Below, one piece after another: positions 28,377 to 38,599 of a stretch of 64,000 nt of DNA. The notes below the pieces were generated by a model, which saw nothing but the letters and a program-made list of their open reading frames with translations, was not told the DNA's origin and searched no databases. Position 1 is the first letter of the stretch. The number at the start of each line of letters is the position of its first letter. Source of the DNA: Tenacibaculum sp. SZ-18 (GTDB lineage: Bacteria > Bacteroidota > Bacteroidia > Flavobacteriales > Flavobacteriaceae); contig NZ_CP019335.1 in the NCBI RefSeq assembly GCF_002813915.1, positions 1,657,777-1,721,776 on the forward strand, given 5' to 3'. Position numbers and translations under genes: made by a program.

Positions 28377-28826
28377 ATGCTTATAAATTTATATTTATAT
28401 ATCAAGATTTGGTTCATTTTTTTCCGTTATAAAAATTGTTTACCAACCTATTCAGATATTGAAAATCCAAAAATGGAAATTGATGGATGGTCATTAAGTT
28501 TTTACTGGGACGATGAAGGTTTACTAGAAACAAAATTTCCTCTTGTCTCTGGATTCAAATTTGCTATTTCTTATCGAACAAGTTTGGTAGTTGGACCAAA
28601 CAATAATGAGCACGGCTACTTAAGATCAGAAAAATTTGATAGGAGTATCTATAAATTAGCGAAGAAATACTTTCCTAATTGGATAGGTTTTCAACCTTCT
28701 CGAAATACTTACAACCGAGAATTATCTGAAAGAATGTTAAGAATACAAAAAGTTGCCATATGGAGATTTGAAAAAGATATTGATAAGGATATTCTTAAAG
28801 CAATGTCTCCAGATAATGACTCTTAA
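28377..28826 (+). CDS. hypothetical protein, 149 aa
   Basis: This is not recognised. A hydrophobic N-terminus (LINLYLYIKIWFIFF) may be a membrane anchor or signal. The rest is soluble and aromatic-rich (WSLSFYWDDEG, YFPNWIGFQPSR). It follows the PP2C-like gene by six bases, so they are probably cotranscribed. Its last 32 bases overlap the end of the convergent methyltransferase gene. Confidence 0.7.
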   Translation: MLINLYLYIKIWFIFFRYKNCLPTYSDIENPKMEIDGWSLSFYWDDEGLLETKFPLVSGFKFAISYRTSLVVGPNNNEHGYLRSEKFDRSIYKLAKKYFPNWIGFQPSRNTYNRELSERMLRIQKVAIWRFEKDIDKDILKAMSPDNDS

Positions 28827-29949
28827 TATGATATAACGCTTTTAAATCTTCAATCTTTTTATCAATTGATTCGGTATCTTTTTTCTTGCTCGACTTACTT
28901 CCAACTAACATCACATTCTTATGTGTATGTTCACTACTAATAAATTCAAATACTTTAGTGTTGTATTGATGTTTTTCTAAAAGTAAAGCTCTAATGGTAT
29001 CCGTAACCATTTCGAACTGGCGCTCCTTGAAAATGCCATATTTTAATAACGGACTCTCCTGCTCTATTCCCTTTACTTGTTGACGAACTTGTTTATGACA
29101 GCATGGAGCACAAACTATTAACTCTGCATTTGCCATTAAACCTTTATAAATGGCATCATCTGTTGCTGTATCACATGCATGTAAAGCAATTAAAATATCA
29201 ATTTTATTGTTGTCGTATTCTTGAATTCTTTGCTCGACAAAATTTAGTTTGGTGAATTCACATTTTTGAGCAACATCATTACAGAATTCAACTAAATAGT
29301 CACGTAATTCTATACCTGTAATAGAAACATTATAATTTCTAATGTTAATTAAATAGTCATACAAAGCAAAAGTTAAATAACCTTTACCAGATCCCATATC
29401 TACAATGTGTAATTGTTTATTTGTATTCACCGAAACTAATAAATTCTCAATAATTTCAAGATATTTATTGATTTGACGGTACTTATCCGCCATTTTCGGA
29501 ATTATTTTATGGTTTTTATCCGTGATACCTAAATATTGTAAATACTTGCTTTCAAGTAATATTCTTTTGGTTTTTGGCTTATCATGAACTTCTGGTAATT
29601 TGTTTTTAAAACTTGGAGCTGCTTTTCTAATAGATACTTTCTTCTTTTTCGAGATCATAACCATTACATCATTTTCTAAAGTAAACAATGTAACCGCTCG
29701 AAACTTTTCATCTAGTAAAATAGAAATCTCTTCAATTCCATCTTCTAAACTAAAGTTCTTTGTTTGATCATTGGTATTGTATCTATACGTAAATTGAAGT
29801 TGTTGTTCATTTTTAATAAGAACTAAACGTACATAAACATTTGGTAAACCAAAACTCTTACTAATTGGTTTACTCAATGTAATTTTGACAAAATTATCAT
29901 CTGTAATACTACTATTTAACTCTTTAAAAAACTGTTCTAAATTTATCAT
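28795..29949 (-). CDS. METTL25/RRNAD1-like SAM-dependent methyltransferase
   Basis: The C-terminal half has a Rossmann methyltransferase fold with VDMGSGKGYLTFALYDYL (SAM motif I), IALHACDTATDDAI and CAPCCHKQVRQQV. The last two blocks are characteristic of the family that includes eukaryotic METTL25 and RRNAD1. The N-terminal 120 residues are a separate domain. The substrate in bacteria is unknown. Its length of 384 aa is usual. Confidence 0.87.
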   Translation of the reverse strand: MINLEQFFKELNSSITDDNFVKITLSKPISKSFGLPNVYVRLVLIKNEQQLQFTYRYNTNDQTKNFSLEDGIEEISILLDEKFRAVTLFTLENDVMVMISKKKKVSIRKAAPSFKNKLPEVHDKPKTKRILLESKYLQYLGITDKNHKIIPKMADKYRQINKYLEIIENLLVSVNTNKQLHIVDMGSGKGYLTFALYDYLINIRNYNVSITGIELRDYLVEFCNDVAQKCEFTKLNFVEQRIQEYDNNKIDILIALHACDTATDDAIYKGLMANAELIVCAPCCHKQVRQQVKGIEQESPLLKYGIFKERQFEMVTDTIRALLLEKHQYNTKVFEFISSEHTHKNVMLVGSKSSKKKDTESIDKKIEDLKALYHIKSHYLETLL

Positions 29950-29962
29950 GGCGCAAAGATAT

Positions 29963-31393
29963 TTAGAATATTAATGGAATGATGAATTTGTAGTATAAAA
30001 TTAACAGTAATACAGCAATGATATTTAATAAAACTCCTGCTCTTACCATTTGTTTCACTTTAATATATCCACTCGCAAATACAATAGCATTTGGTGGTGT
30101 AGCCATGGGTAACATAAATGCACAACTTGAAGCCATTGTTACGGGAATTAAAACATACAATAACGGTACACCAAAACCAATTGCAATTCCTGCAATCACT
30201 GGTGCTAAAACTGCAACTAACGCAACATTACTCATTAATTCTGTCATGAATAACATTAAAACTATTAGTAAACTAATTACTATAAATGGATTAAATCCAC
30301 TATTTTGAATCAAATCTGTAATTACATCTACCACACCACTTGAAGCCATTCCTTTGGCCAGAGATAATCCTCCTCCAAATAAAATTAAGATTCCCCAAGC
30401 TAATTTCTCGGTATCCTTCCATTCTAGAACGAAGTTTCCTGTTTTCACATTCATAGGAATCACAAATAATGATATTGCTCCTACTAAACTAATAATAGTA
30501 TCCGATAACTTTAATCCTGGAAAGATTTCATTAATTAGTGTTCTTGTAATCCATAAAAAAACAGTAATTCCAAAGACTAGTAAAACTCGTTTTTCTTCTT
30601 TTGAAATTTCACCTAACTTTTTCAATTCGTCAATAATAACATTTTCAGTTTGAGAAAAATTAATTGTATTACAAGGAAAAATCAATTTTGTTAATATGAC
30701 GTAAGAAAACCAAATCATTGATATAGAAAATGGTAATCCCATTATCATCCATTTCATAAATGAAATCTGGATATTATATTCATTTTCTAATAATCCAATT
30801 AAAACAGAATTTGGCGGAGTTCCAATAACTGTAGCAATTCCTCCTGCATTTGCAGAAAACGCAATTCCTAACATGATGTTTAAGGCGAAGTTTCGATCTT
30901 TCTTTGTAAATCCGTTTGCATCTTTAATTAATAATTTAACTACTGATAATGCTATAGGTAACATAACTACGGTACTTGCAGTATTGCTAATCCACATACT
31001 CATAAAAGCAGTGGCAATCATGAATCCTAAAATAACCTTATTCGGTGTTGTGCCTGTCAGTTTTACAATACTTAATGCAACTCGTTTGTGTAAATTAACT
31101 TTCTCCAATGCTAAAGCTAAAATAAAACCTCCGAAGAATAAAAATATAATTGGACTCCCATAATTCGCTCCTACCTCTCCTATTGACATAACCTTTAAAA
31201 GGGGAAAAAGAATTAATGGTAAAAGTGAAGTCACCGCAATATGAACAGCCTCTGTTATCCACCAAATAATCATCCAAATTGCAACCGCAATAACTGCATC
31301 GGCAGCTTCTGAAATAATAGTAAAAGGAAAAAAAATAAAAAATGAAAATACTAAAGGCGCTAAGATTAAACCTATACTTTTTGATAGTATCAT
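29963..31393 (-). CDS. SLC13/DASS family sodium-coupled anion symporter
   Basis: The protein is 476 aa with 11-12 transmembrane helices. It has both halves of the DASS fold: the SNT motif in WISNTASTVVMLPIA and its symmetry mate SNV in TELMSNVALVAVLAPV, plus the C-terminal PMATPPNAIVFASGYI. Such proteins import C4-dicarboxylates, citrate or sulfate; which one is not clear. It lies 13 bases upstream of the methyltransferase gene on the same strand. Confidence 0.92.
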   Translation of the reverse strand: MILSKSIGLILAPLVFSFFIFFPFTIISEAADAVIAVAIWMIIWWITEAVHIAVTSLLPLILFPLLKVMSIGEVGANYGSPIIFLFFGGFILALALEKVNLHKRVALSIVKLTGTTPNKVILGFMIATAFMSMWISNTASTVVMLPIALSVVKLLIKDANGFTKKDRNFALNIMLGIAFSANAGGIATVIGTPPNSVLIGLLENEYNIQISFMKWMIMGLPFSISMIWFSYVILTKLIFPCNTINFSQTENVIIDELKKLGEISKEEKRVLLVFGITVFLWITRTLINEIFPGLKLSDTIISLVGAISLFVIPMNVKTGNFVLEWKDTEKLAWGILILFGGGLSLAKGMASSGVVDVITDLIQNSGFNPFIVISLLIVLMLFMTELMSNVALVAVLAPVIAGIAIGFGVPLLYVLIPVTMASSCAFMLPMATPPNAIVFASGYIKVKQMVRAGVLLNIIAVLLLILYYKFIIPLIF

Positions 31394-31460
31394 TTGTGAA
31401 TTACATTAAAAAAAATCAAATCTAATAAAAAGACGCTATAAACTACATTAATAAGGAACA

Positions 31461-31486
31461 TAAAAAAACCACTCTTTCGAGTGGTT
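31461..31486 (-). terminator. Rho-independent terminator of the FAS1 gene
   Basis: AACCACTC/GAGTGGTT with a four-base loop (31467-31486) is followed on the minus strand by seven T residues, 27 bases after the fasciclin stop. Confidence 0.85.
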
Positions 31487-31512
31487 AATACTAATAACAA
31501 ATGTTTAAATAA

Positions 31513-32907
31513 CTATGGTAATAACACCGCATCTACTGCATGGATAACACCATTAGTACCTTGAACATCATTGGTAGCAGCACCCACTAAAATATTAACT
31601 GTTTGCATGCTTGATGTTTTTATCTGTGCTCCAGAAGTTAAATCTATTGTGATTGTTCCTCCTAAGGTTGTTACGTCTCCGTTTGTTAATTGATCTGCTT
31701 GAACGTTTGCACCATTCACTACATGATACTTTAAAACTGCATCTAAAGTAGCAATCGGAATATCTGCTAAACTGTTCCATGAGTCATTAGAATCTAATAG
31801 AGCTTGAAATGCCGAATTTGTTGGAGCGAAAATTGTAAATGGTCCCTCTCCGCTTAAAATTGAAACAAAATCCGTTGTATGTCTTGAATCTGTTAGAGCA
31901 GCAACTAATGAAGTAAATCCAGAATTGTTTAACGCTAATGTAACCACGTTTGGTGGTAACATAACTTTATCTATTAAATGAATTGTTCCATTTGAAGCAG
32001 CTATATCAATAGATCCTGAAATAGGGTTTGCATCTCCATTAAATTCAATCCCACCAGTTACTTCTATCTGTAACGATAATGGTTCACTGTTTGGACCTGT
32101 CGCAAGAGTGTTTACATAAGTATCTGATAACATATCAGAAGTTACATTTCCATTAATCACATGAAATAACAAGACATTCGTTAGCACATCCACTGGAATA
32201 TCCTCTAAAGAATTCCAATCTGGATTAGAATCCAATAATGCTTGGAAGGCTGTATTGGTTGGAGCAAATACTGTGTATGGACCTTCAGCCTGTAAAGCAC
32301 CTACTAAATTTGCTCTTTGTAATGCCTGTACCAAAATACTTAAATCTGGAGTAGCGATTGCTAAATCAGTAATATCCTGTGGTAATTCAGTTGGCAATAG
32401 AACTTCATCAATAACATGAATAACTCCATTTTTAGCTAATATATCTGTTTGTGTTACTGAAACCGATTGACCAGAAGTACTTTCAATTTTAACGCCACTT
32501 GATAAGTCAATAGTGATATTTGCTCCATTTAAAGTTGAAACAACTTGGTTATCACTTAAATTTTGAGAAGGAGCATAAACTGGTAAGACATGATACAATA
32601 ATACGCTACGCAATGTCTCTACTGGGATATCATCTAAAGAAGTCCATGCAGCTTTTTTGTCTAATAGAGCTAGAAAAGCGTCATTTGTTGGGGCGAACAC
32701 AGTTAAAGCACCGTCCTCCTGGAGTGCTGAAACTAAATCAGCTTTCTGCAGTGCTTGTACTAAGATTGAAAAATTACTATCTGATGAAGCGATATCTACA
32801 ATATTATCTTCAATAACATTAGTATCATCGTCGTCACAAGAAGTAAGGAAACCGAAACCTAAGAATAATCCTAAGAAAAATAATTTTTTGATTGATTTAA
32901 ATAACAT
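31513..32907 (-). CDS. lipoprotein with three fasciclin (FAS1) domains
   Basis: A lipoprotein signal ends at LTSC (Cys24), followed by an Asp-rich stretch (DDDD) that resembles the surface-export signals of Bacteroidota lipoproteins. Three FAS1 domains cover about residues 38-173, 178-318 and 321-464. Each has the H1 block (TVFAPTNDAF, TVFAPTNTAF, TIFAPTNSAF) and the H2 block ending NG-IH-(V/I/A)(I/V)D-V-LLP or NGTIHLIDKVMLP. The protein ends exactly at the last FAS1 domain. It is probably exposed on the cell surface in adhesion or matrix binding. Confidence 0.93.
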   Translation of the reverse strand: MLFKSIKKLFFLGLFLGFGFLTSCDDDDTNVIEDNIVDIASSDSNFSILVQALQKADLVSALQEDGALTVFAPTNDAFLALLDKKAAWTSLDDIPVETLRSVLLYHVLPVYAPSQNLSDNQVVSTLNGANITIDLSSGVKIESTSGQSVSVTQTDILAKNGVIHVIDEVLLPTELPQDITDLAIATPDLSILVQALQRANLVGALQAEGPYTVFAPTNTAFQALLDSNPDWNSLEDIPVDVLTNVLLFHVINGNVTSDMLSDTYVNTLATGPNSEPLSLQIEVTGGIEFNGDANPISGSIDIAASNGTIHLIDKVMLPPNVVTLALNNSGFTSLVAALTDSRHTTDFVSILSGEGPFTIFAPTNSAFQALLDSNDSWNSLADIPIATLDAVLKYHVVNGANVQADQLTNGDVTTLGGTITIDLTSGAQIKTSSMQTVNILVGAATNDVQGTNGVIHAVDAVLLP

Positions 32908-32985
32908 TACTTGATTGCTTTAAGGTTAGTAAAAATTTTTATGATTTTCATAGTTTGATTAACAATAAATGATTTGGCCAAAAAG

Positions 32986-33009
32986 TATCATGAATAATGA
33001 ATCATGATA
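32986..33009. promoter_or_regulatory. inverted repeat near the predicted start of the FAS1 transcript
   Basis: TATCATGA (32986-32993) and TCATGATA (33002-33009) are perfect 8-base arms around an 8-base spacer. On the minus strand a TATATTTG box (33013-33020) lies just upstream, so the repeat falls at about +1 to +25 of a likely transcript. It may be an operator or a 5' UTR stem. No TTG is visible at the normal distance. Confidence 0.45.
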
Positions 33010-33073
33010 AGTCAAATATATTATTTTTGTTTAACTTATTCTTGTTTTAGTTAAACAATTAACATCTTTTCAC

Positions 33074-33097
33074 AAAAAAACATCCTTATTGGATGTT
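33074..33097 (-). terminator. Rho-independent terminator of typA
   Basis: AACATCC/GGATGTT around TTATT is followed on the minus strand by a run of T residues, about 26 bases after the typA stop. Confidence 0.8.
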
Positions 33098-33122
33098 CTT
33101 TAACATTTTATTAAGAGTCTGG

Positions 33123-34892
33123 TTATCTAAAGCTAATTTTTCTCATTCTTAAGCTCTCAGGAGTAACTTCCAAATATTCATCGTCTTTGATGTATTCCAT
33201 GCACTCTTCTAATGACATATTAATCTTTGGTGCTATTTTAACACCATCGTCAGAACCAGAGGCACGAACATTCGTCAATTTCTTTCCTTTTATTAAATTT
33301 ACAGCTAAATCATCTTGTTTTGCATTCTCTCCAACAACTTGGCCTTTGTAAATCTCTTGGTTCGGGTCAATAAAAAATTTACCTCTATCTTGTAAACGAT
33401 CAATTGCATAAGCGGTTGCCTTTCCAGTCTCTGAAGAAACTATAGCTCCATTTACTAAGTCGCTAAACTCTCCTTTATAATTATCATAACCTCTTAATCT
33501 ATGGTTAATAATAGCTTCTCCCTGAGTTGCTGTTAATAATTTATTTCTTAAACCTATTAATCCACGAGAAGGAATATCAAACTCTAAGTGTTGTAAATCG
33601 CCTTTTGGTTCCATTACCAACAAATCTCCTTTACGCATTGTAACCAAGTTAATTGCCTTAGACGCTAGTTCCTCTGGTACATCAATTACCAATGTTTCAT
33701 AAGGCTCACACTTCACACCATCAACCTCCTTGATTATAACTTGTGGACGACCAACTTGTAACTCATAACCTTCTCTTCTCATTGTTTCAATTAAAACTGA
33801 TAAGTGAAGAATTCCACGACCGAATACATTAAACTTATCCTCAGTATCTGTATCTTCTATTCTTAAGGCCAAATTTTTCTCAGTTTCTTTGTATAATCGA
33901 TCACGTAAATGACGAGAAGTTACATATTTCCCTTCTTTTCCATAAAATGGAGAATTATTAATCGTAAATAACATACTCATTGTAGGTTTATCCACTTCAA
34001 TTCTACCTAATGCTTCTGGGTTTTCTAAATCTGCAATAGTGTCACCAATCTCGAAATCGTCAATACCAGTAACAGCACAAATATCTCCACTTCTTACTTT
34101 GTCAGTTTCTGCCTTACCCATTCCTTCAAATACGTGTAATTCTTTAATTCTTACTTTTTTTGTAGAACCATCTGCTTTACAAAGCATGTACTCTTTATTC
34201 TTCTCTAAATCCCCACGATACACTCTCCCAATAGCAATTCTTCCTTTAAAAGATGAATAATCTAATGAAGTAATTTGCATCTGTGGAGATCCTTCTCTAT
34301 AAGGAGCTTCTGGAATGGTTTCTATCACAGCATCTAACAATGGTACAATACTATCTGTCTGTTCTTGCCAGTCTTCACTCATCCAGCCATTCTTAGCAGA
34401 ACCATAAATAGTTTTATATTCTAATTGCTCTTCTGTAGCATCTAGTGCAAACATTAAATCAAAAACCTTCTCGTGAACTAAATCTGGAGTACAGTTTTCT
34501 TTATCTACTTTGTTTACTACTACAATCGGAGTTAAACCTAATTCCAAGGCTTTCCCTAAAACAAAACGAGTTTGTGGCATGGGACCTTCAAAGGCATCAA
34601 CCAATAATAAAACACCATCTGCCATTTTTAATACACGCTCTACTTCTCCACCAAAGTCAGCGTGACCTGGAGTATCGATTACGTTAATCTTAACACCTTT
34701 ATAATTAACAGATACATTCTTAGATAAGATCGTAATTCCTCTTTCTCTTTCTAGATCGTTATTATCTAATAGTAAATCTGTACGTTCCTTACGCTCATCT
34801 AAAATTTTCGCTTGATCAATAATCTTATCTACCAAGGTAGTTTTACCATGATCTACGTGCGCAATAATTGCTATATTTCTTATCGGTTGCAT
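33123..34892 (-). CDS. typA: translational GTPase TypA/BipA
   Basis: The protein is a 589-aa EF-G-like GTPase with G1 AHVDHGKTT, the RGITI switch-I motif, G3 [12 protein letters not shown] and G4 NKVDKE. The C-terminal part has the BipA-specific [23 protein letters not shown] and [16 protein letters not shown]. It is ribosome-associated and assists 50S assembly and stress or cold adaptation in other bacteria. A TACTTTTG box (34913-34920, minus strand) is close upstream. Confidence 0.96.
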   Translation of the reverse strand: MQPIRNIAIIAHVDHGKTTLVDKIIDQAKILDERKERTDLLLDNNDLERERGITILSKNVSVNYKGVKINVIDTPGHADFGGEVERVLKMADGVLLLVDAFEGPMPQTRFVLGKALELGLTPIVVVNKVDKENCTPDLVHEKVFDLMFALDATEEQLEYKTIYGSAKNGWMSEDWQEQTDSIVPLLDAVIETIPEAPYREGSPQMQITSLDYSSFKGRIAIGRVYRGDLEKNKEYMLCKADGSTKKVRIKELHVFEGMGKAETDKVRSGDICAVTGIDDFEIGDTIADLENPEALGRIEVDKPTMSMLFTINNSPFYGKEGKYVTSRHLRDRLYKETEKNLALRIEDTDTEDKFNVFGRGILHLSVLIETMRREGYELQVGRPQVIIKEVDGVKCEPYETLVIDVPEELASKAINLVTMRKGDLLVMEPKGDLQHLEFDIPSRGLIGLRNKLLTATQGEAIINHRLRGYDNYKGEFSDLVNGAIVSSETGKATAYAIDRLQDRGKFFIDPNQEIYKGQVVGENAKQDDLAVNLIKGKKLTNVRASGSDDGVKIAPKINMSLEECMEYIKDDEYLEVTPESLRMRKISFR

Positions 34893-35009
34893 AATGCTAC
34901 ATTAATTTGGCGCAAAAGTAGTATTTCACTTTGAATTGCGCTAATAATGAAGCGCATATTTGTTATCATAAAAAAAAGAGAGAATATCTTCTTTTTTATA
35001 CTCTAAAGT

Positions 35010-35040
35010 TTGTGGTGAATTGAAAAAATATGTAGGTTTG
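35010..35040 (+). promoter_or_regulatory. Bacteroidota-type promoter for fahA
   Basis: TTG (35010-35012) and TAGGTTTG (35033-35040) are 20 bases apart, 26 bases before the fahA ATG. Confidence 0.65.
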
Positions 35041-35065
35041 ATGAAACAATTAACTAAAAATACAA

Positions 35066-36349
35066 ATGGAAATAACAGCTAATAATCCGAATAGAAAATC
35101 GTGGCTGAAAGTTGATGAAAATTCAGATTTTCCAATTCAAAATATACCTTTTGGAGTTTTTTTAACTCGTGATGATATTATCACTATCGGTACTCGTATC
35201 GGTGACTATGCCATTGATTTAGGTGCATTACATCAATTAGGATATTTCGAAGGAATTCCTTTAACCGACGACATTTTTTTACAAGATACTTTAAATGATT
35301 TCATAGCAGATGGAAGAAAGACATGGCGTTTAGTAAGAAATAGAATTGCTGAAATATTTGATGTTAAAAATGGAAAATTAAGGGATCACGCTGAGCACAA
35401 AGACAAGATTATTTTCAGAATGGACGAAGTTGAAATGCTTTTACCTGTACAAGTTGGAGATTATACTGATTTTTATGCAAGTAAGGAACATGCTACTAAT
35501 GTAGGAAGTCTTTTTAGAGATCCGAAAAATGCCTTAATGCCAAATTGGTTACATATTCCTATTGGATATCACGGAAGAAGCTCTTCAATCATTCCTTCAG
35601 GTACACCTATTCACAGACCTATCGGACAATCAAGACCAACAGAAGAAGGCGGAGCTCCAGGTTTTGGACCTTCTAAGCTATTAGACTTTGAATTAGAAAT
35701 GGCATTCATCACAACGGTTTCTAATGATTTAGGAGATCGCATTTCTGTAACTGAAGCAGAAGACTATATTTTTGGTTTAGTTTTATTTAACGACTGGTCA
35801 GCAAGAGATATTCAAGCCTGGGAATACCAACCTTTAGGTCCTTTCTTAGGAAAGAATTTTGCTTCAACAATTTCTCCTTGGATAGTAACTTTAGATGCTT
35901 TAGAACCTTTTAGGGTAGATAATCCAAAGCAAGAACCAACTCCTTTACCTTATTTACAGCATGAAGGTAAGCATAGTTTTGATATAAATTTACAAATGGC
36001 CATTCAACCTGAAAATAATGAGGAAACTGTTGTTTGTAATTCAAACTTTAAATATATGTACTGGACGATGGCGCAACAACTGGCTCATCATACCGTTAAT
36101 GGTTGTCCTGTAGAAGCTGGTGATATGATGGGAAGTGGAACCATTTCTGGGCCTACACAAGATAGTTTTGGATCCATGTTAGAATTAACTTGGAGAGGAC
36201 AAAATCCTATTAAAATGAATGACGGTAGTGAACGCAAATTTATTAATGATAACGACACTGTTATTATGAGAGGTTTTGCTAAAAACGATGATGTAAAAAT
36301 CGGTTTCGGTGAATGTTCTGGAAAAGTATTACCTTCAAAACCACTTTAA
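35066..36349 (+). CDS. fahA: fumarylacetoacetase
   Basis: FahA (427 aa) hydrolyses fumarylacetoacetate to fumarate and acetoacetate, the last step of tyrosine degradation. The N-terminal FAH_N domain precedes the catalytic domain with DFYASKEHATNVG, HIPIGYHGRSSS, FELEMAFI, NDWSARDIQ and GDMMGSGTISG, which contain the metal ligands and catalytic residues. Its own promoter and terminator frame it, and the other tyrosine-degradation genes are not in this window. Confidence 0.97.
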   Translation: MEITANNPNRKSWLKVDENSDFPIQNIPFGVFLTRDDIITIGTRIGDYAIDLGALHQLGYFEGIPLTDDIFLQDTLNDFIADGRKTWRLVRNRIAEIFDVKNGKLRDHAEHKDKIIFRMDEVEMLLPVQVGDYTDFYASKEHATNVGSLFRDPKNALMPNWLHIPIGYHGRSSSIIPSGTPIHRPIGQSRPTEEGGAPGFGPSKLLDFELEMAFITTVSNDLGDRISVTEAEDYIFGLVLFNDWSARDIQAWEYQPLGPFLGKNFASTISPWIVTLDALEPFRVDNPKQEPTPLPYLQHEGKHSFDINLQMAIQPENNEETVVCNSNFKYMYWTMAQQLAHHTVNGCPVEAGDMMGSGTISGPTQDSFGSMLELTWRGQNPIKMNDGSERKFINDNDTVIMRGFAKNDDVKIGFGECSGKVLPSKPL

Positions 36350-36371
36350 TTCGATAATCATTATAATAGAA

Positions 36372-36404
36372 AAAATCCATTTCGCTTGAAATGGATTTTT
36401 TTAT
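36372..36404. terminator. bidirectional Rho-independent terminator
   Basis: AAAATCCATTTC and GAAATGGATTTT pair around GCTT with T residues on both outer sides. It serves the converging fahA and helicase genes. Confidence 0.85.
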
Positions 36405-36423
36405 TGTTTAACTTTTTTATACC

Positions 36424-37977
36424 TTATTCTTCTGGTGGTGGATGACCAAAAATATCCTCATAAACTTCATCAAAATTAGCTCTTAAATATGAATTTAGTT
36501 TCTTTCTGTAATCATCTTGTAACCAGTCAATAAAATTGTGAGTAGATTTACAAATACATTTCGAGTATCTATGAATTCTATCATCTATATCTCCTCCTAA
36601 CTTTTTGGCTAGTAACAAAGCATCAAATACATCTTCACTATTTTGAACACACATTCTTGCATGATGCTCAATAGATTTTTCTAACACTTTCTTTGAACTT
36701 TGTCCTGATTGAATTGTATCTACATAGACCCTTTTAACATCAAAATATAAATCTTCATCTTTAGTATTTGCAAACTCCTCTCTAACGGCTTCAGGTAGCT
36801 CATATCTAAAGCTACTCTCAATATCTTCATCAGTCAATAAATTATCTAAATAAAAGTTAGGAGCTCTAAACATTTTTTGCCAATCTAAATCAGCACCCCA
36901 TGGTCCAAATCTGTGGAAATTGTTACCTAAATCAATTACATTAAACGTAGATTTTCCAGGTATAATTCTAGAACCACGACCAATCATTTGATAATATAAC
37001 GTTAACGATTTTGTTGCTCTGTTCAAAATAATAGATTGAACAGAAGGTTCATCAAATCCAGTTGTTAGGATACTTACAGAAGTAATAATTGCATTTGGGG
37101 TTTGATTAAACCATTTTAATATAGCATCACGCTCTTTCTTCGTATTTGTATTATCTAAATGTGCAATCGGATATCCAGCTCGCTTAAAAGTATCATAAAC
37201 ATATAAAGATGTATTTATACCATTATTAAATATTAGCGTCTTAGTTCCTTTCGCTCTTTCTTCATAAGCTTGTAAAAGCTTAGAAAGCATATTTGTATTT
37301 GTATATAAATCTTCTGAAGATTTAACTGTATAATCTCCGTTAGCGCCAACCTCAAGAGAGGTTAAACCAACGTTGTAGGAATAAACATTTGCTTTGGCTA
37401 AATATTCATTATTAATCAATGCTGCAATGCTTTCTCCTACGATTAACTCATCGTAGTTATCCTTCATTGGCATTTTAATATTTGAACTCAAAGGTGTTGC
37501 CGTAACACCTAAGATGAAAGACTTATTAAAGAATTTAAATAATTTCGTAAAAGAATTATAATGCGCCTCATCTATAATGACCAAACCTACATCTGAAATA
37601 TCTAGAATATCATCATTTAATCTGTTATTTAAGGTTTCAACCATTGCAACAAAGCAATCAAATTCATCCTGATCGTCTAAACTTGCCTTACTATCGATGA
37701 TTTTATTCTCGACATCAAACTCTCCTAACATTCTTGCCGTTTGCTTACATAACTCAATACGGTGAGTCATAATCAGCACTTTTTTCTTGTAATGCTTTAA
37801 ATATTGACGAGTAATCTCTGAGAAAATTACCGTTTTTCCCCCACCAGTTGGCAATTGGTAAAGTAAATGATAATTTTCAGGGGCGTTTTCGAAACTTTTA
37901 AATATTTTAAACAGTGCCTCTTTCTGGTAATCGTAAAGACTTTTACCCACTTTATTTTTAGTTTCTGTAGTACTCAA
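36424..37977 (-). CDS. superfamily 2 DEAD/DEAH-box helicase
   Basis: This 517-aa helicase has motif I LPTGGGKT, motif II DEAH, motif III TATPL and motif VI QMIGRGSRIIPG. The pattern is that of the UvrB/type III Res-like group. The C-terminal 150 residues after motif VI have no recognised domain. No restriction or modification gene is adjacent, so it is best left as a stand-alone helicase of unknown role. Confidence 0.9.
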   Translation of the reverse strand: MSTTETKNKVGKSLYDYQKEALFKIFKSFENAPENYHLLYQLPTGGGKTVIFSEITRQYLKHYKKKVLIMTHRIELCKQTARMLGEFDVENKIIDSKASLDDQDEFDCFVAMVETLNNRLNDDILDISDVGLVIIDEAHYNSFTKLFKFFNKSFILGVTATPLSSNIKMPMKDNYDELIVGESIAALINNEYLAKANVYSYNVGLTSLEVGANGDYTVKSSEDLYTNTNMLSKLLQAYEERAKGTKTLIFNNGINTSLYVYDTFKRAGYPIAHLDNTNTKKERDAILKWFNQTPNAIITSVSILTTGFDEPSVQSIILNRATKSLTLYYQMIGRGSRIIPGKSTFNVIDLGNNFHRFGPWGADLDWQKMFRAPNFYLDNLLTDEDIESSFRYELPEAVREEFANTKDEDLYFDVKRVYVDTIQSGQSSKKVLEKSIEHHARMCVQNSEDVFDALLLAKKLGGDIDDRIHRYSKCICKSTHNFIDWLQDDYRKKLNSYLRANFDEVYEDIFGHPPPEE

Positions 37978-38029
37978 AGGTATTTTTTTTAAGTTTCAAA
38001 AATACAACCTATTTGCTAAAACCCCAGTC

Positions 38030-38443
38030 TTATTTGACAATTTTTTCAAGATTTATCTGAGTAATATCGTAATGTGAAGCATGCAAAGTAGTTACTCCTT
38101 TATGAATTAATAACAATTGTGGGGATTGATGCATTACTTGAAACTCGTATCCTATTTCGTTTGAGACATCTCTAAAATTTAAAAGATCTAAATAGTACAT
38201 GTCTATTTTATCAGAAACACTTTTAGGAAAATCTTGATCAAAACTTTTCAAAACTGTTCTACTAATTATACATCTCGTAGAGTGTTTGAATATTCCAACC
38301 ATTTTCAATTTCGATTTTTCTCTTATTTCTGTAAACTGAGAAACAGAAGTTAATGGTATCCAATTAATATTGGTTTTCGCTTCTTGCTTTTCTCTGTTTT
38401 GGTTCTTTTCTGATTTATTAAATATATTTCCCAATAATCCCAT
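38030..38443 (-). CDS. ytxJ: bacillithiol-system redox protein YtxJ
   Basis: The protein is a 137-aa thioredoxin-fold protein. FKHSTRCIISR is the monothiol active-site motif of YtxJ, and the later HQSPQLLLIHKG has the cis-Pro loop. YtxJ proteins accompany bacillithiol synthesis and are thought to reduce bacillithiolated proteins. Its presence suggests the organism uses bacillithiol, which would fit the DinB-like protein in the his operon. Confidence 0.9.
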   Translation of the reverse strand: MGLLGNIFNKSEKNQNREKQEAKTNINWIPLTSVSQFTEIREKSKLKMVGIFKHSTRCIISRTVLKSFDQDFPKSVSDKIDMYYLDLLNFRDVSNEIGYEFQVMHQSPQLLLIHKGVTTLHASHYDITQINLEKIVK

Positions 38444-38526
38444 TCTATTTTATTTTTAATTAACTAACGTTATTTGAACTAATCTCTGTTAAAACCGTCA
38501 AAAAGTCACATAAAACCCGCTAAAAA

Positions 38527-38575
38527 AAGACAAACTGTCTTAAAAACCAACAAAAACTCCATTGGTATTGGTTTT
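38527..38575. promoter_or_regulatory. two inverted repeats upstream of clpB
   Basis: AAGACA-AAC-TGTCTT (38527-38541) and AAAACCAA...TTGGTTTT (38543-38550 and 38568-38575) lie 25-70 bases before the clpB ATG. Position and symmetry fit operator sites, but they do not match CIRCE. The regulator, if any, is unknown. Confidence 0.35.
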
Positions 38576-38599
38576 GTACAAAGTAATGAAAAAATAAAA

